A stretch of DNA of 64,000 nt from DATFTE01 sp963802575 (GCA_963802575.1 CAWDJF010000002.1:496001-560000); one strand, 5' to 3'; positions 40,524-49,341 are shown, counted from the stretch's first letter. A program made the numbers and translations. The notes: generated by a model not told the origin, from the letters alone.

Positions 40524-41990
40524 CTATTGAGATTGCTGTTTCGTTTCAAAGAACGGGATAGCCCGTCCAGTCTGCGAAGTGGTTGTGGTTGGACTCAACC
40601 CACTGAATGGCGATTGAGGCGCGTGATCGCCGTGGCAGAAACGGAACTTCTTACCGCTTCCGCAAGGACACGGCACGTAAGGCCCACGCTTGCTGTCCTC
40701 TTCAGCAGTCAGCGCCATCACGTCCGATGGCGGCAGCCCATGCTGCAGCAGCTGGGCCATCATCTGCATCGCGGGCCGGGTGTGGGTGAAGAAAAGATAC
40801 AAGCCAGCACAAAGGTAGTTTTGGCCCTGATCGCCGTCGCTCGAGAGTGCGAACCGATCTTTAGGACAGCCTCCGTTGCAAAGATTTCTGACTTCACAAC
40901 GCTGGCACTGCGGAGTAAGAGTGTCGCGCTTGTCATTCCCAAACTTGCGTTGTGCGGCCGAGGCCACAAGCTGCACCAGCGGCGTCTGGTGAATGTTGCC
41001 CAGCAGATAAAGCGGTTCGACGAAATGGTCGCAAGAATAAACGTCGCCGTTGTATTCGAGCGCAGGCCCGTATCCGCAGGTCGGAGCGTGGATGCAGAGC
41101 AGATGCCGCCCGAAGTAAGCCTCTAGCGTTACATCAAACATCTGAACAAAAACCTGGCCTACATCGTGGCGTACCCACTCCTCGAAAATGTCCACCAGGA
41201 ATTGGCCGTATTGCTCGCCTCCGACTGAGCGCTTGGTGACCATGTTGCCCGATTGCGTGTACAGAAGGCGCTTGCGGCCAGGCTGTTCGCTCCAGCCCTG
41301 ATTGGCGATATCGATGGTTTCGTTGCTGGCGCGCTCGACGATCGGAATGAACTGTATCCACTTTGCGCCCATCTCGTCGCGGAAGAAACGATAGACACTG
41401 CGGCCGTGTTTCTCGTTTGCCGCGTTCACCGTGCACAAGATGTTGAACTCGACTCCGTGCTTGCGCAGGTACCCCCAGCCCTTCATGACCCGGTCGAAGG
41501 TTCCCTTTTGGGTGCGGTCTAGCCGGTAGGAATCGTGGAGTTCGCGCGGGCCGTCGACGCTCAAGCCGACCAGAAAATTGTGCTCCTTGAAAAAGGCGCA
41601 CCACTCATCGTCGAGAAGAATGCCGTTGGTCTGAAAGGTGTGGTGCACGACCTGATCGGGCCGACGGTATTTTTCTACGAGCTCGACCGAGCGCTTGAAG
41701 AACTCTACCTTCATCAGCGTCGGCTCGCCGCCCTGCCATGCGACGGTTACTTCGGGCGTGCGGTGGGACTCCAGCAGCTGGCGAATGTAGGCATCGAGGG
41801 TGGCCTCGGACATCCGGCTCTTTTCGTTCGGGTAGAGCGCTTCCTTCGATAAGAAGAAGCAATAGGTGCAATCGATATTGCAAGTGGACCCGCTCGGCTT
41901 CGCCAAAAGGTGGAAGCACGGTGGCGAGTCCACTATCCGAGCGCCATCATTCATAGCAGCCATTGGAATACCATTGGTGGCGGCAACCAT
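40524..41990 (-). CDS. Anaerobic sulfatase-maturating enzyme with C-terminal SEC-C motif
   Basis: 488 residues, radical-SAM formylglycine-generating enzyme. The SAM cluster is C37-x3-C41-x2-C44 (CNIDCTYC), followed by VAWQGGEPTLM and the FQTNGILLDDEW region. Auxiliary cluster cysteines lie in CGYGPALEYNGDVYSCDHF and CQRCEVRNLCNGGCPKDRF. The extra tail holds PCPCGSGKKFRFCHG, a SEC-C metal-binding motif not part of the usual enzyme. It oxidises the active-site Cys or Ser of sulfatases and presumably serves both sulfatases here. Confidence 0.92.
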   Translation of the reverse strand: MVAATNGIPMAAMNDGARIVDSPPCFHLLAKPSGSTCNIDCTYCFFLSKEALYPNEKSRMSEATLDAYIRQLLESHRTPEVTVAWQGGEPTLMKVEFFKRSVELVEKYRRPDQVVHHTFQTNGILLDDEWCAFFKEHNFLVGLSVDGPRELHDSYRLDRTQKGTFDRVMKGWGYLRKHGVEFNILCTVNAANEKHGRSVYRFFRDEMGAKWIQFIPIVERASNETIDIANQGWSEQPGRKRLLYTQSGNMVTKRSVGGEQYGQFLVDIFEEWVRHDVGQVFVQMFDVTLEAYFGRHLLCIHAPTCGYGPALEYNGDVYSCDHFVEPLYLLGNIHQTPLVQLVASAAQRKFGNDKRDTLTPQCQRCEVRNLCNGGCPKDRFALSSDGDQGQNYLCAGLYLFFTHTRPAMQMMAQLLQHGLPPSDVMALTAEEDSKRGPYVPCPCGSGKKFRFCHGDHAPQSPFSGLSPTTTTSQTGRAIPFFETKQQSQ

Positions 41991-42055
41991 GTTGCGGCTG
42001 CCAGGATGAACATCTCTTCTGACCGTAGACTAGGCTGGGCACTCCGGGCGCGGAA

Positions 42056-42071
42056 CTGTCAAAACGTACAG
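42056..42071. promoter_or_regulatory. CTGTCA-N4-TGACAG-type site 8
   Basis: CTGTCAAAACGTACAG, 66 bp before the sulfatase maturase. Confidence 0.6.
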
Positions 42072-42140
42072 GTTGCCGGGCCGGCGGTGTCTATCGGGCG
42101 GGCCAGAAGGCGCCAGTCGCGCTTCAAGTTAGCCCATGAG

Positions 42141-42156
42141 CCGGTATTTCTACCAG
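42141..42156. promoter_or_regulatory. CTGTCA-N4-TGACAG-type site 9 (degenerate)
   Basis: CCGGTATTTCTACCAG, 106 bp before the secreted-protein gene at 42262 and 85 bp from site 8. Nearly the same as site 18. Confidence 0.45.
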
Positions 42157-42261
42157 TCGCACTGCTGTCCACTAACGGTTTACAAATGGTGATGAGGTGT
42201 CGGACTCTGCGGCTGTGATTGCGTCAAAACACAAGCTCGGCACTGGTTCAAGCGACCCACC

Positions 42262-42936
42262 ATGCGGCCCACATTTTCAGTCGCGCTCGCCCTTATTGCG
42301 CTGGCACTCCCCGGATACTGCCAAGACGACGTGCCCACCTTCAAAGCAGAGGCAGAGAGCGCATTTGTTTGGGGTGGGGACGGTCGATCAGGAGTTCTGT
42401 CGTCGAGCGTTCGAGACCCCCTTACGGGGTATGAAACCCGCAAACTGAACCACGCAGGGGTCGAGGTCAGCTCCCAAGTAGGATTCGAAACCATCGTTGA
42501 GGGACCAACGGTAAAACTGCTTACCTTCACGACGACCATTGTTAACAATACCGACGCTGAACTCTCCGTACGGTCGGGTCGCGCCAGTGTCGATGGTCAC
42601 GTCGCCCAGCCGCTTCCTTTGGTGCTTACAAAAAAAGGCCTCCGGAAAAAAGAGCGCAAGCAGGTGTGGGAGCTGGCAAGCATGAATTGCTTTTCGAGCG
42701 GCTTTCTTCCGAACGAGGTCTTCCTGTCCCCAAAAACTTCATCGACCGTGTTCACCGTCGCTCCTAAGAAGGTATTGACAGTGTCATTCGTCATCAAAGA
42801 CCCGCGTTATTATTCCGTCGCATGCTCAGTGGAAGGCTGCTATCCCAAGGGAACCATACGCTTCTCAGTAACGGTCAACGCCACGGATTTCGTCTTTGTT
42901 TGGCCAGGAAGGGATATGGCCTCTTGCGGTAAGTAA
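42262..42936 (+). CDS. Secreted hypothetical protein
   Basis: 224 residues. A signal peptide (SVALALIALALPGYC) is followed by a beta-rich domain (VEVSSQVGFETIVEGPTVKLLTFTTTIVNNTDAELSV) and a C-terminal half with three cysteines and FVIKDPRYYSVACSVEGCYPKG. No family recognised. It lies between the two sulfatase loci and diverges from the maturase. Confidence 0.7.
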   Translation: MRPTFSVALALIALALPGYCQDDVPTFKAEAESAFVWGGDGRSGVLSSSVRDPLTGYETRKLNHAGVEVSSQVGFETIVEGPTVKLLTFTTTIVNNTDAELSVRSGRASVDGHVAQPLPLVLTKKGLRKKERKQVWELASMNCFSSGFLPNEVFLSPKTSSTVFTVAPKKVLTVSFVIKDPRYYSVACSVEGCYPKGTIRFSVTVNATDFVFVWPGRDMASCGK

Positions 42937-43019
42937 GTGCGACTGGATCCGGCCACCATCGATTGAGCTTTGTCCGTCGGGTTGCAGACCTGGTGGGTAT
43001 GTTCCCCAGTTCGCTCTGT

Positions 43020-43047
43020 AGCTCTGCCTGTCCGACGAGCTTTTTTT
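43020..43047 (+). terminator. Weak intrinsic terminator candidate
   Basis: AGCTC (43020-43024) and GAGCT (43037-43041) are followed by seven Ts (43041-43047), about 85 bp after the secreted-protein gene. The stem is only 5 bp, so confidence is modest. Confidence 0.35.
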
Positions 43048-43098
43048 CATGATGATCATGACCGGCAATCCGTTTGGGACTGCCGGCCACGAGTGTAG

Positions 43099-45465
43099 TT
43101 ACTGCCGCGCCATAGCCACCCGGACAGCATCTTCAGGCGAAACCATGTGCTCGCCCTTGTCGTCGGCGATTGAGAGTAGGACGCCCTTAACAACGCCGTT
43201 GAAGGCGTTGCCCACCGGACCGTAGTCCGGTGAGACGGCCGCCCCGCTGTCCTCGCCCACGTCGCAGCCGTCGTCCGCGGAGAAGACCATGGCCAGCGTT
43301 GCATCAACCGTTCCTTGGCCGACCTGCTTGCCGTCGGTAAACAAGGTGACCTTACCGCCCTTGCCGAGGCCGCCACCCGCGTAAGTAAACTCCATGCGCA
43401 CCTGGTGTTCTCCCGGCGGAATCGTGCTGCCTTCCACCATGAAGTTCTTGAAACCGCCCCAGTTGTAGCAGTATTTGAGTTTGCCGTCCTTGGCGTACAG
43501 ACTCCAGCCGCCGATGTTCGCGCCCTGGGCGATGATGACCCCCTCGGCGCCCTTCTCAGGCACCACGATTTCCGCGGTGACAGAATGCGATTTATTTTTA
43601 ATGTTGAGCACGCAGTTCTCCGACAGACGTCCCATCCCTTGGAAAAGAAGCTGCGTATTTCCTTTAATGAGCTTGGGCCGGCCGGCAGTATCGGGATTCA
43701 TCTTTTCCACCAACCGGTCGTCGAGAGGCAGCACATTGTATTTAGTCGCTTCGATCAGCCACAGGCGCTGCAATTCGTGGAGTTTCTCCGGATTCTGTTT
43801 GGAGATGTCACGGGCCTGGCTCCAATCTTTGGTCGTGTCATACAGCTCCCAAACGTCGTCGTCAAAGGCGGGCGGTTTGGCGGTCATGGCCGTCCAAGGA
43901 GTTTGGTGGTGCGTTACTGCCGTCCAGCCCTTGTGATAGATGCCGCGATTGCCGAACATCTCGAAGTACTGGGTTTCGTGCTGCCCCGCTGCTTTGGCGT
44001 CGTTGAACGCGTACAGCATGCTTACTCCTTCGATTGGGTGTTGCTGCACGCCGTTCACGAAGGTTGGCTCGGGAAGTCCCGCTGCCTCAAGGATCGTCGG
44101 GGCGACATCGATTACGTGCGAGAACTGCTGCCGTATCTCGCCCTTGGCCTTGATCCCCTTCGGCCAGTGAACGATGGTTCCATTACGAGTTCCGCCGAAG
44201 TGTGAAGCGACCTGCTTGGTCCACTGGTAGGGAGTGTCCATCGCGTGTGCCCAGCCCACGGCATAGTGGTTGTAGGATTCGGGACCGCCCAGTTTGTCCA
44301 GACGCTGTCCGAGGTACTCGGGGGTCTCGAGTGCCTGCAGGCCGTTGAAGTAGCTCATTTCGTTAAAGCAGCCGTTGATCGACCCCTCCGCCGAGGCGCC
44401 GTTGTCACCAACGATGTAGAACACGAGCGTGTCATCGAGGATATCGAGCTTCTTCAGACTGTCGAGAATCCGGCCCACATGATAATCGGTGTACTCCATG
44501 AAGCCTGCATAGACCTCCATCTCACGACGCAGTAACGGCTTGAAGGCCTCCGGCATGTCGTCCCAGGCGGGGATTTCTTTGTGTCGCGCTGTAAGTTCAC
44601 AGTCTGGCGGGATGACACCGAGCTTCTTCTGCCGCGCCAATGTTTCTTCGCGCAGTTTGTCCCAGCCCTGGTCGAACTTGCCCTTGTACTTGTCGGCCCA
44701 CTCCTTGGGCACATGATGCGGGGCATGAGTAGCACCGGGTGCGAAATAGACAAAGAACGGCTTGTCGGGGGTCAAGGCCTTCTGCTGAGCGATCCATTTC
44801 GTGGCCTTACTCGTCATGTCGTCCACCAGGTGGTAACCCTCTTCCGGAGTCTTCTTGTTCTCAACCGGCGTCGTACCCTCGAAGAGTGACGGATACCATT
44901 GGTTCGCCTCTCCGCCGACGAAGCCGTAGAAGTATTCGAAGCCGCCACCACCTGTAGGCCAAGCGTCGAACGGTCCATTTGGACTGGTTTGCCAAACCGG
45001 CACTTCGTGGCACTTTCCGAACTGCGCCGTGGAGTAGCCGTTGAGTTTGAGCGTCCGCGCAAGTGGCGACATAGTATTGGGCAGCACCGAGTTGTACCCC
45101 GGCGCAGCGGTGGCGATTTCGGTAATGCCACCCATGCCGGCAGAGTGGTGATTGCGTCCGGTCAAAAGCGCTTGACGCGTGGGGGAACACAGCGCTGTGG
45201 TGTGGAAGCGATTGAATTTCAGGCCACCTGCTGCAAGTTTTTCGGCGTTAGGCGTCTGGCAGGGACCGCCGAAAGCACTGGACGAGCCAAAGCCGGCATC
45301 GTCAATAAGAACAATCAAGACATTGGGAGCGCCTTGCGGTGGCCGCAGCTCTCGGATGGGCGGATACTTCGTGTCAGGGTCTCTTGCGTCGTAGGTTGTC
45401 AGGCCCATCCTTGGTTGATCAGGGATGGGAAGAACCGTTCGTTGAATTTTATCTTGATCACTCAT
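43099..45465 (-). CDS. Large arylsulfatase (CSPTR type)
   Basis: 788 residues from ATG 45465 (RBS GGAAGG). An N-terminal sulfatase domain with VLIVLIDDAGFG (metal ligands) is followed by the catalytic formylglycine motif C93-S-P-T-R in HTTALCSPTRQALLTGRNH. The C-terminal ~200 residues form a beta-rich accessory region (HSVTAEIVVPEKGAEGVIIAQG, EFTYAGGGLGKGGKVTLF). The length matches the large cytoplasmic or periplasmic arylsulfatases common in soil bacteria. No signal peptide. The substrate is unknown. Confidence 0.93.
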   Translation of the reverse strand: MSDQDKIQRTVLPIPDQPRMGLTTYDARDPDTKYPPIRELRPPQGAPNVLIVLIDDAGFGSSSAFGGPCQTPNAEKLAAGGLKFNRFHTTALCSPTRQALLTGRNHHSAGMGGITEIATAAPGYNSVLPNTMSPLARTLKLNGYSTAQFGKCHEVPVWQTSPNGPFDAWPTGGGGFEYFYGFVGGEANQWYPSLFEGTTPVENKKTPEEGYHLVDDMTSKATKWIAQQKALTPDKPFFVYFAPGATHAPHHVPKEWADKYKGKFDQGWDKLREETLARQKKLGVIPPDCELTARHKEIPAWDDMPEAFKPLLRREMEVYAGFMEYTDYHVGRILDSLKKLDILDDTLVFYIVGDNGASAEGSINGCFNEMSYFNGLQALETPEYLGQRLDKLGGPESYNHYAVGWAHAMDTPYQWTKQVASHFGGTRNGTIVHWPKGIKAKGEIRQQFSHVIDVAPTILEAAGLPEPTFVNGVQQHPIEGVSMLYAFNDAKAAGQHETQYFEMFGNRGIYHKGWTAVTHHQTPWTAMTAKPPAFDDDVWELYDTTKDWSQARDISKQNPEKLHELQRLWLIEATKYNVLPLDDRLVEKMNPDTAGRPKLIKGNTQLLFQGMGRLSENCVLNIKNKSHSVTAEIVVPEKGAEGVIIAQGANIGGWSLYAKDGKLKYCYNWGGFKNFMVEGSTIPPGEHQVRMEFTYAGGGLGKGGKVTLFTDGKQVGQGTVDATLAMVFSADDGCDVGEDSGAAVSPDYGPVGNAFNGVVKGVLLSIADDKGEHMVSPEDAVRVAMARQ

Positions 45466-45995
45466 AAATAACGTCCTTCCTATTGAGATTGCGGGCTTAA
45501 TGCGGCTGAAGAAGAGAACGGGGCACACCTGTCTCGGCCGCATCAAAGCTAGGAGTCACGCCTCTGAGCTACAACTGTCAGAATGTACAGGAGGCCCACG
45601 CAATCACGGCTTTGGCGAGAAGAGAGGCCGTCACCTGCGAGCAAAAGCGAAACGAGCTAATTGGATCTTTGCGGGAGTAAGGTGTTTAGGGGCGAGGTTG
45701 ATTCGCGTGCTCGTCGCAAACCGCCGAAACGACGCCGACCTCCCTCAGGCATACGAGTACGTGGGTAGCAACATTGGGACACCCCAAGTGGTCGCACAAG
45801 TATTCCGTGAGCACTTCTTCGTGTCCGTCAGGAGTCGTGAGGCCCGTTTTTATGGTTACCGAAGGAATGAGAAGATCCCCGACCGAACACCTGTATTATC
45901 TGATACGTAGGGGGCATCGCGGCAAGTAGTTTTTCATATCCGCTGAGTTTTTGGACACCGAAAGAAAAGGAACGTTCGATGGCTGGTGCGTTTGC
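45466..45995. other. 530-bp region without a convincing gene
   Basis: Contains site 10 and a 13-base match to the maturase 3' end at 45480-45492. A long plus-strand frame (45500-45910) has no RBS and arginine-rich, non-family sequence; I do not call it. Confidence 0.5.
45575..45590. promoter_or_regulatory. CTGTCA-N4-TGACAG-type site 10
   Basis: CTGTCAGAATGTACAG, 110 bp before the large sulfatase. Confidence 0.6.
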
Positions 45996-46418
45996 TCAAC
46001 GATAAATATAGGCTGCCAGCAGCCCGCTGGCGGTGATCGCGGCCACCAGCCACAGGGCCCCAATGCCGATGCAAGCCAAGATGGTGGGCAGGGATGTCAT
46101 TTCCTCTCTTCTTCGGACCTCGGCAGCGTCGGCGAGCCTGCGGCATTCGTCGAGCACATCCGGCGAGGTAATCCGGTAAAGCAGTTTCACCCCCAGGAAT
46201 AGGACAAGCAGGTCGTCAAGGAAGCCGATCACAGGAATACCACTGGGAATCAGTTGAATAGGACTGAACAGGTACCCTGCCGTGCACGCCGCCACCAGCT
46301 TGGCATACCAGCGCGTGCGGGGATCTTTGAAAACGAAATAGCAGACATGTGCTTCTTTCTGGACTCGCCGTGCCTGTTGCCTCCAGTTCATGGCAAATAG
46401 AGGTTCAGATTGTCCCAT
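45996..46418 (-). CDS. YkvA-type DUF1232 membrane protein
   Basis: 140 residues (an alternative ATG at 46391). The DUF1232 core is DPRTRWYAKLVAACTAGYLFSPIQLIPSGIPVIGFLDDLLVLFLG, with the conserved SPIDLIP-like segment here reading SPIQLIP. A second hydrophobic helix (about 108-137) is C-terminal. Small inner-membrane protein, function unknown. Confidence 0.85.
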   Translation of the reverse strand: MGQSEPLFAMNWRQQARRVQKEAHVCYFVFKDPRTRWYAKLVAACTAGYLFSPIQLIPSGIPVIGFLDDLLVLFLGVKLLYRITSPDVLDECRRLADAAEVRRREEMTSLPTILACIGIGALWLVAAITASGLLAAYIYR

Positions 46419-46514
46419 GTTGGAAAACCCAGACCAGGATTAAAAATTCTCCCAAAATCAAGACCTCGTTCACTGCGACTGTGATACGGTACGAAGCGGT
46501 CAGGGCTGCTGCAA

Positions 46515-46530
46515 CTGGCAAGTCTGACAG
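46515..46530. promoter_or_regulatory. CTGTCA-N4-TGACAG-type site 11
   Basis: CTGGCAAGTCTGACAG, about 97 bp before the DUF1232 gene. Confidence 0.6.
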
Positions 46531-46586
46531 CGCGTTTGAAGCGGAGTTTCCCCTTGGAAGGCCTGCGCCCGTCAGAATTCTGAGGC

Positions 46587-46602
46587 CTGCAAGTTTTGAC
46601 AG
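46587..46602. promoter_or_regulatory. CTGTCA-N4-TGACAG-type site 12
   Basis: CTGCAAGTTTTGACAG, 72 bp from site 11. The left half is divergent. Confidence 0.45.
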
Positions 46603-46818
46603 TTGTCGCACCCTCCGGCTACGCCTATATCCCAGTTAGATCTGCTGCGCCAGGTAAAGGAGTTACTTGGCACCGCCCAAGGAGGATCCGATGAGACCCG
46701 GCCTCGCGTCAGAAACACATCCCCGCTCGCCCGGGGTAATTTTGCTCACCCACGATTTGAAGATACTGATCTCCCGGCTCGTCATCATTGCGAAAAGGCT
46801 ATGGAAAAATTGACCGGC

Positions 46819-47241
46819 TTAGAACGGCCCGTGACGCAGCAGCACGCCGTAAAACGTAAGGAATCCGATCAGCACTACAACGATCGCGACCACGAATGAG
46901 ATCGACCACACGTGTCGCATTTGAGTCGCGCCAATCTGTTTCAGAAAATTCCAGTGCTGCCAGGCTGCGGCGCCTAGAGCCAGTGTGCCCAGAGCAATCA
47001 GGCTCAAGCCAAGGTTGCGAGGCGCCTGCGGACGCTGGATGTTACCAGCGGCAATCTCTTCCGGGAGGTATTGGAAGAATTTGTAGATGCTGAAACCGAA
47101 ACCAATCATTGATAGAGCGGTTCGGATCCATGCCATCAGCGTTCTTTCTGCCGCGATTACCGTGCGCTGAAGGGCCAGATCGGTTCGCTCTTCGGCGAGT
47201 ACCGTTCCTCTGTCTCTTGGCGCCGTTTCAACAGTGCTCAT
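46819..47241 (-). CDS. DUF202 (YidH-like) membrane protein
   Basis: 140 residues. The conserved RTVIAAERTLMAWIRTALSMIGFGFSIYKF is the DUF202 signature, with three transmembrane helices (about 38-58, 77-95, 112-134). The start overlaps the stop of the upstream gene by 4 bp. Function unknown. Confidence 0.9.
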   Translation of the reverse strand: MSTVETAPRDRGTVLAEERTDLALQRTVIAAERTLMAWIRTALSMIGFGFSIYKFFQYLPEEIAAGNIQRPQAPRNLGLSLIALGTLALGAAAWQHWNFLKQIGATQMRHVWSISFVVAIVVVLIGFLTFYGVLLRHGPF

Positions 47242-47699
47242 GGGACAACACTCTTAGGTGCACTTACAGGCTTACTGGCACCCTCAATCGGCGCGCTTTG
47301 GCTGTCCTGCTGGTGCCGACCTTCCTCTCGTCGAGCCACTCGAGTAACGATCCCTCGAAGAATCAGGTAGGGCACGATCGCCAGGACGACGGCAACAATG
47401 ATCATTTCCCCTGGATAGATCCAGCGTAACTCGATGACCTGGTATACGGCGTCCAATACCAGCGCGAGAAGGAAGACCCTGCCGACACTTTTCCATCCAT
47501 CCTTGATCATGGCGTCGCGTTGTGCGGGATCCGAGAGGAGACACCAAAAATACGGCGTCTTGCCAGCCCTCGCATCTGCCAATCCCGAGCGAATCGCAAA
47601 GAATGCCGCCATGCACGGCTGGAGCACCAGCCTGAACTTCATTGGCCCAGTGACCCGGGCCAGCAACTGACTTCCGACGCGCACCCACATGTTGTCCAT
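47238..47699 (-). CDS. Inner-membrane hypothetical protein
   Basis: 153 residues from ATG 47699, chosen because GAGGTGG lies 6 bp upstream. It has VTGPMKFRLVLQPCMAAFFAIRSGLADARAGK and two hydrophobic helices (LLALVLDAVYQVIEL, IIVAVVLAIVPYLIL), with a polar tail. Small membrane proteins of this kind are often found near DUF202 genes. No function known. Confidence 0.75.
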   Translation of the reverse strand: MDNMWVRVGSQLLARVTGPMKFRLVLQPCMAAFFAIRSGLADARAGKTPYFWCLLSDPAQRDAMIKDGWKSVGRVFLLALVLDAVYQVIELRWIYPGEMIIVAVVLAIVPYLILRGIVTRVARREEGRHQQDSQSAPIEGASKPVSAPKSVVP

Positions 47700-47770
47700 A
47701 ACATCCACCTCACCTTGCAACGAGTCCAACCGCTACAGAACGAATACGAACCGCCGTCTTCTCGTGAAAG

Positions 47771-48472
47771 CTATTTACCCACGCGCGCCTCTGCTCGCGA
47801 CGGGAGCGGCGTGATCTCCGGGCTTTCACTGCAGGTCGGCACAATCGACGGGAAATGATCGCGGACAGCAATCACGCGGAAGAGAAACGTCACCCCGACC
47901 GCGATCAGCGTGACGGGAAAGAAGGACCTTCCCTTCGTTAGTTCCCAGAGCCCTGTGTAGACCGCGCCCGCCAGCACCGAAGCCGTGAAGAGTTGCTGCG
48001 ACGGCTTCACAATATCGGGGGTTACCCCAGAGAAGAGGTCGATCATCACTCCCCCCGCGTTTGTAGCGATCACTCCGACGAGGATCGCGGTCCAGATCCC
48101 GAGACCGTGCTCAAGCGCCTTATGCGCGCCTAGAATCGCAAACCAGGGCAGCGAGAATGACTTAAGAAAAGCCATCGTCCTTGTGCGGAATCGCTCCTCT
48201 CTGGTTCGGCCGTAGTGATAAATCGCCAAACCCAGCAAAGCCATCAGCACACACACGAGAAGGTAAGTCGGATCCCGGAACGGCGAGGGTATGTCATTGA
48301 GCAGGATGTCGCGCGTCACGCCCCCGCCGATGCCTCCGAAGAAGGCCATGATCAAGAGTCCCGCGGCAGTAAAGCCGCGGTTGTGCGACGGTTGGCCGGC
48401 GACCAGCAGGCCGTACAGGGCGTTGATGCCGGCGGAGAACATGTCGAGTTGTGGATAGTTTGGTAGGGTCAT
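47771..48472 (-). CDS. TRIC-family (UPF0126) cation channel protein
   Basis: 233 residues with seven hydrophobic segments. Two repeats carry the glycine-rich signatures AFFGGIGGGVTRDILLND and GVIATNAGGVMIDLFSG, characteristic of bacterial trimeric intracellular cation channels. Probably a potassium-permeable homotrimer of the inner membrane. The hydrophilic C-terminal tail is longer than usual. Confidence 0.85.
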   Translation of the reverse strand: MTLPNYPQLDMFSAGINALYGLLVAGQPSHNRGFTAAGLLIMAFFGGIGGGVTRDILLNDIPSPFRDPTYLLVCVLMALLGLAIYHYGRTREERFRTRTMAFLKSFSLPWFAILGAHKALEHGLGIWTAILVGVIATNAGGVMIDLFSGVTPDIVKPSQQLFTASVLAGAVYTGLWELTKGRSFFPVTLIAVGVTFLFRVIAVRDHFPSIVPTCSESPEITPLPSRAEARVGK

Positions 48473-48496
48473 CTCAGTCTCTCCTCAAAAGCGCCC

Positions 48497-48517
48497 GGCC
48501 GCGACAAACAAGCGGCC
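48497..48517 (-). terminator. Hairpin downstream of DUF1622 gene
   Basis: GGCCGC (48497-48502) and GCGGCC (48512-48517) with a 9-base loop, about 97 bp after the DUF1622 stop and before the TRIC start. No T run, so its role as a terminator is tentative. Confidence 0.3.
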
Positions 48518-48613
48518 CTCGCAGCTGTCTATTGCTCATCGGACTGCGTGAAATACCTTCCTCACTGGTTCGCCGACAGCCCCAGAACTCTAGTAGCGTG
48601 GCCGGAGTGCGGA

Positions 48614-49015
48614 CTATCCCTTCGTCGGCGCGGATCGAAGTTGAGGAGAATCGTTCGCTACTACCGATTGGCTCTGAGCCTCGACCCTCGCCGAATTCCA
48701 CGGCCAATGCCCTTCCATTTCGACCACGACGGACCAGCTAAGGAATGTTCGTACAACGACTAACGCGCCGAGTATTTCCATTCCCTTGGCGGTCAGGTCA
48801 AGCAACACCGTACGAATTACATCCGCTGCAATCAGCAGCTCGAGCGCCAGTAACAGTGAACGGCCGAGCAAGTTCTTGTACGCGCGGTATGGGTCTTCGG
48901 CTCGTCTCGACAATTGGATAAGGAAGCGAACCGAACCGAAGGCGATCGAGGCGACGATAACTACTACCGCCAGAGCCTGGATTCCCCATGACGACAATTC
49001 GACCCATTCGCGCAT
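48614..49015 (-). CDS. DUF1622 membrane protein
   Basis: 133 residues from ATG 49015 (an alternative GTG at 49027). FGSVRFLIQLSRRAEDPYRAYKNLLGRSLLLALELLIAADVIRTV is the DUF1622 core, with three hydrophobic helices. Function unknown; it is often found with other small stress-associated membrane proteins. Confidence 0.85.
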   Translation of the reverse strand: MREWVELSSWGIQALAVVVIVASIAFGSVRFLIQLSRRAEDPYRAYKNLLGRSLLLALELLIAADVIRTVLLDLTAKGMEILGALVVVRTFLSWSVVVEMEGHWPWNSARVEAQSQSVVANDSPQLRSAPTKG

Positions 49016-49179
49016 GTTTTCTACCACTGGTCAGGCGGCGCGGCAGAGCTTGATATTTCGGCCGCCCCTGCAGAAAAAAGTCGGAACAGGTTTGTTTGTT
49101 CTCATCGGCACCGAACTCGTACGACATCAGAGCAACACCCACTCAAGTGGAGAGTAGGAGGGCACGTTTGAGGGCACAA

Positions 49180-49195
49180 CTGTCACATCTAACAG
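49180..49195. promoter_or_regulatory. CTGTCA-N4-TGACAG-type site 13
   Basis: CTGTCACATCTAACAG, 165 bp before the DUF1622 gene. Confidence 0.6.
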
Positions 49196-49230
49196 GGAGG
49201 GGATGCAGCACAATCGTTCCTTAGAACTAC

Positions 49231-49260
49231 GGGGAACGTCGGTTTTCGCCGACGTTCCCC
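49231..49260 (-). terminator. Perfect 12-bp hairpin after the OmpA gene
   Basis: GGGGAACGTCGG (49231-49242) pairs fully with CCGACGTTCCCC (49249-49260) around a 6-base loop. It is the strongest simple hairpin seen in the window, about 80 bp beyond the OmpA stop. There is no T run on either side, so termination would not be classical. Confidence 0.5.
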
Positions 49261-49341
49261 GATGTGAGTGAGGAGCTGATGCACGTGTGTTCGCATGGTC
49301 GGCGGAGAAAATCTCATCGCCCCTAGCGTTCACTTCCCGGT

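Larger units (their letters stand above)
46419..46818. other. 400-bp gap holding two CTGTCA-type sites
   Basis: Between the DUF202 3' end and the DUF1232 start, both on the minus strand. No gene seen; sites 11 and 12 are its only clear content. Confidence 0.55.
49028..49341. other. Gap with site 13 and a strong hairpin
   Basis: 314 bp between the OmpA 3' end and the DUF1622 start. No gene. It contains the CTGTCA-type site at 49180 and a 12-bp stem at 49231-49260. Confidence 0.55.

Noticed and set aside
43315..44205. Plus-strand frame of 296 codons
   Set aside because: Antisense to the large sulfatase; same reasoning.
45500..45910. Plus-strand frame of 136 codons in an otherwise empty gap
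   Set aside because: Arginine-rich, no family pattern, no RBS; site 10 lies inside it. Kept as non-coding.
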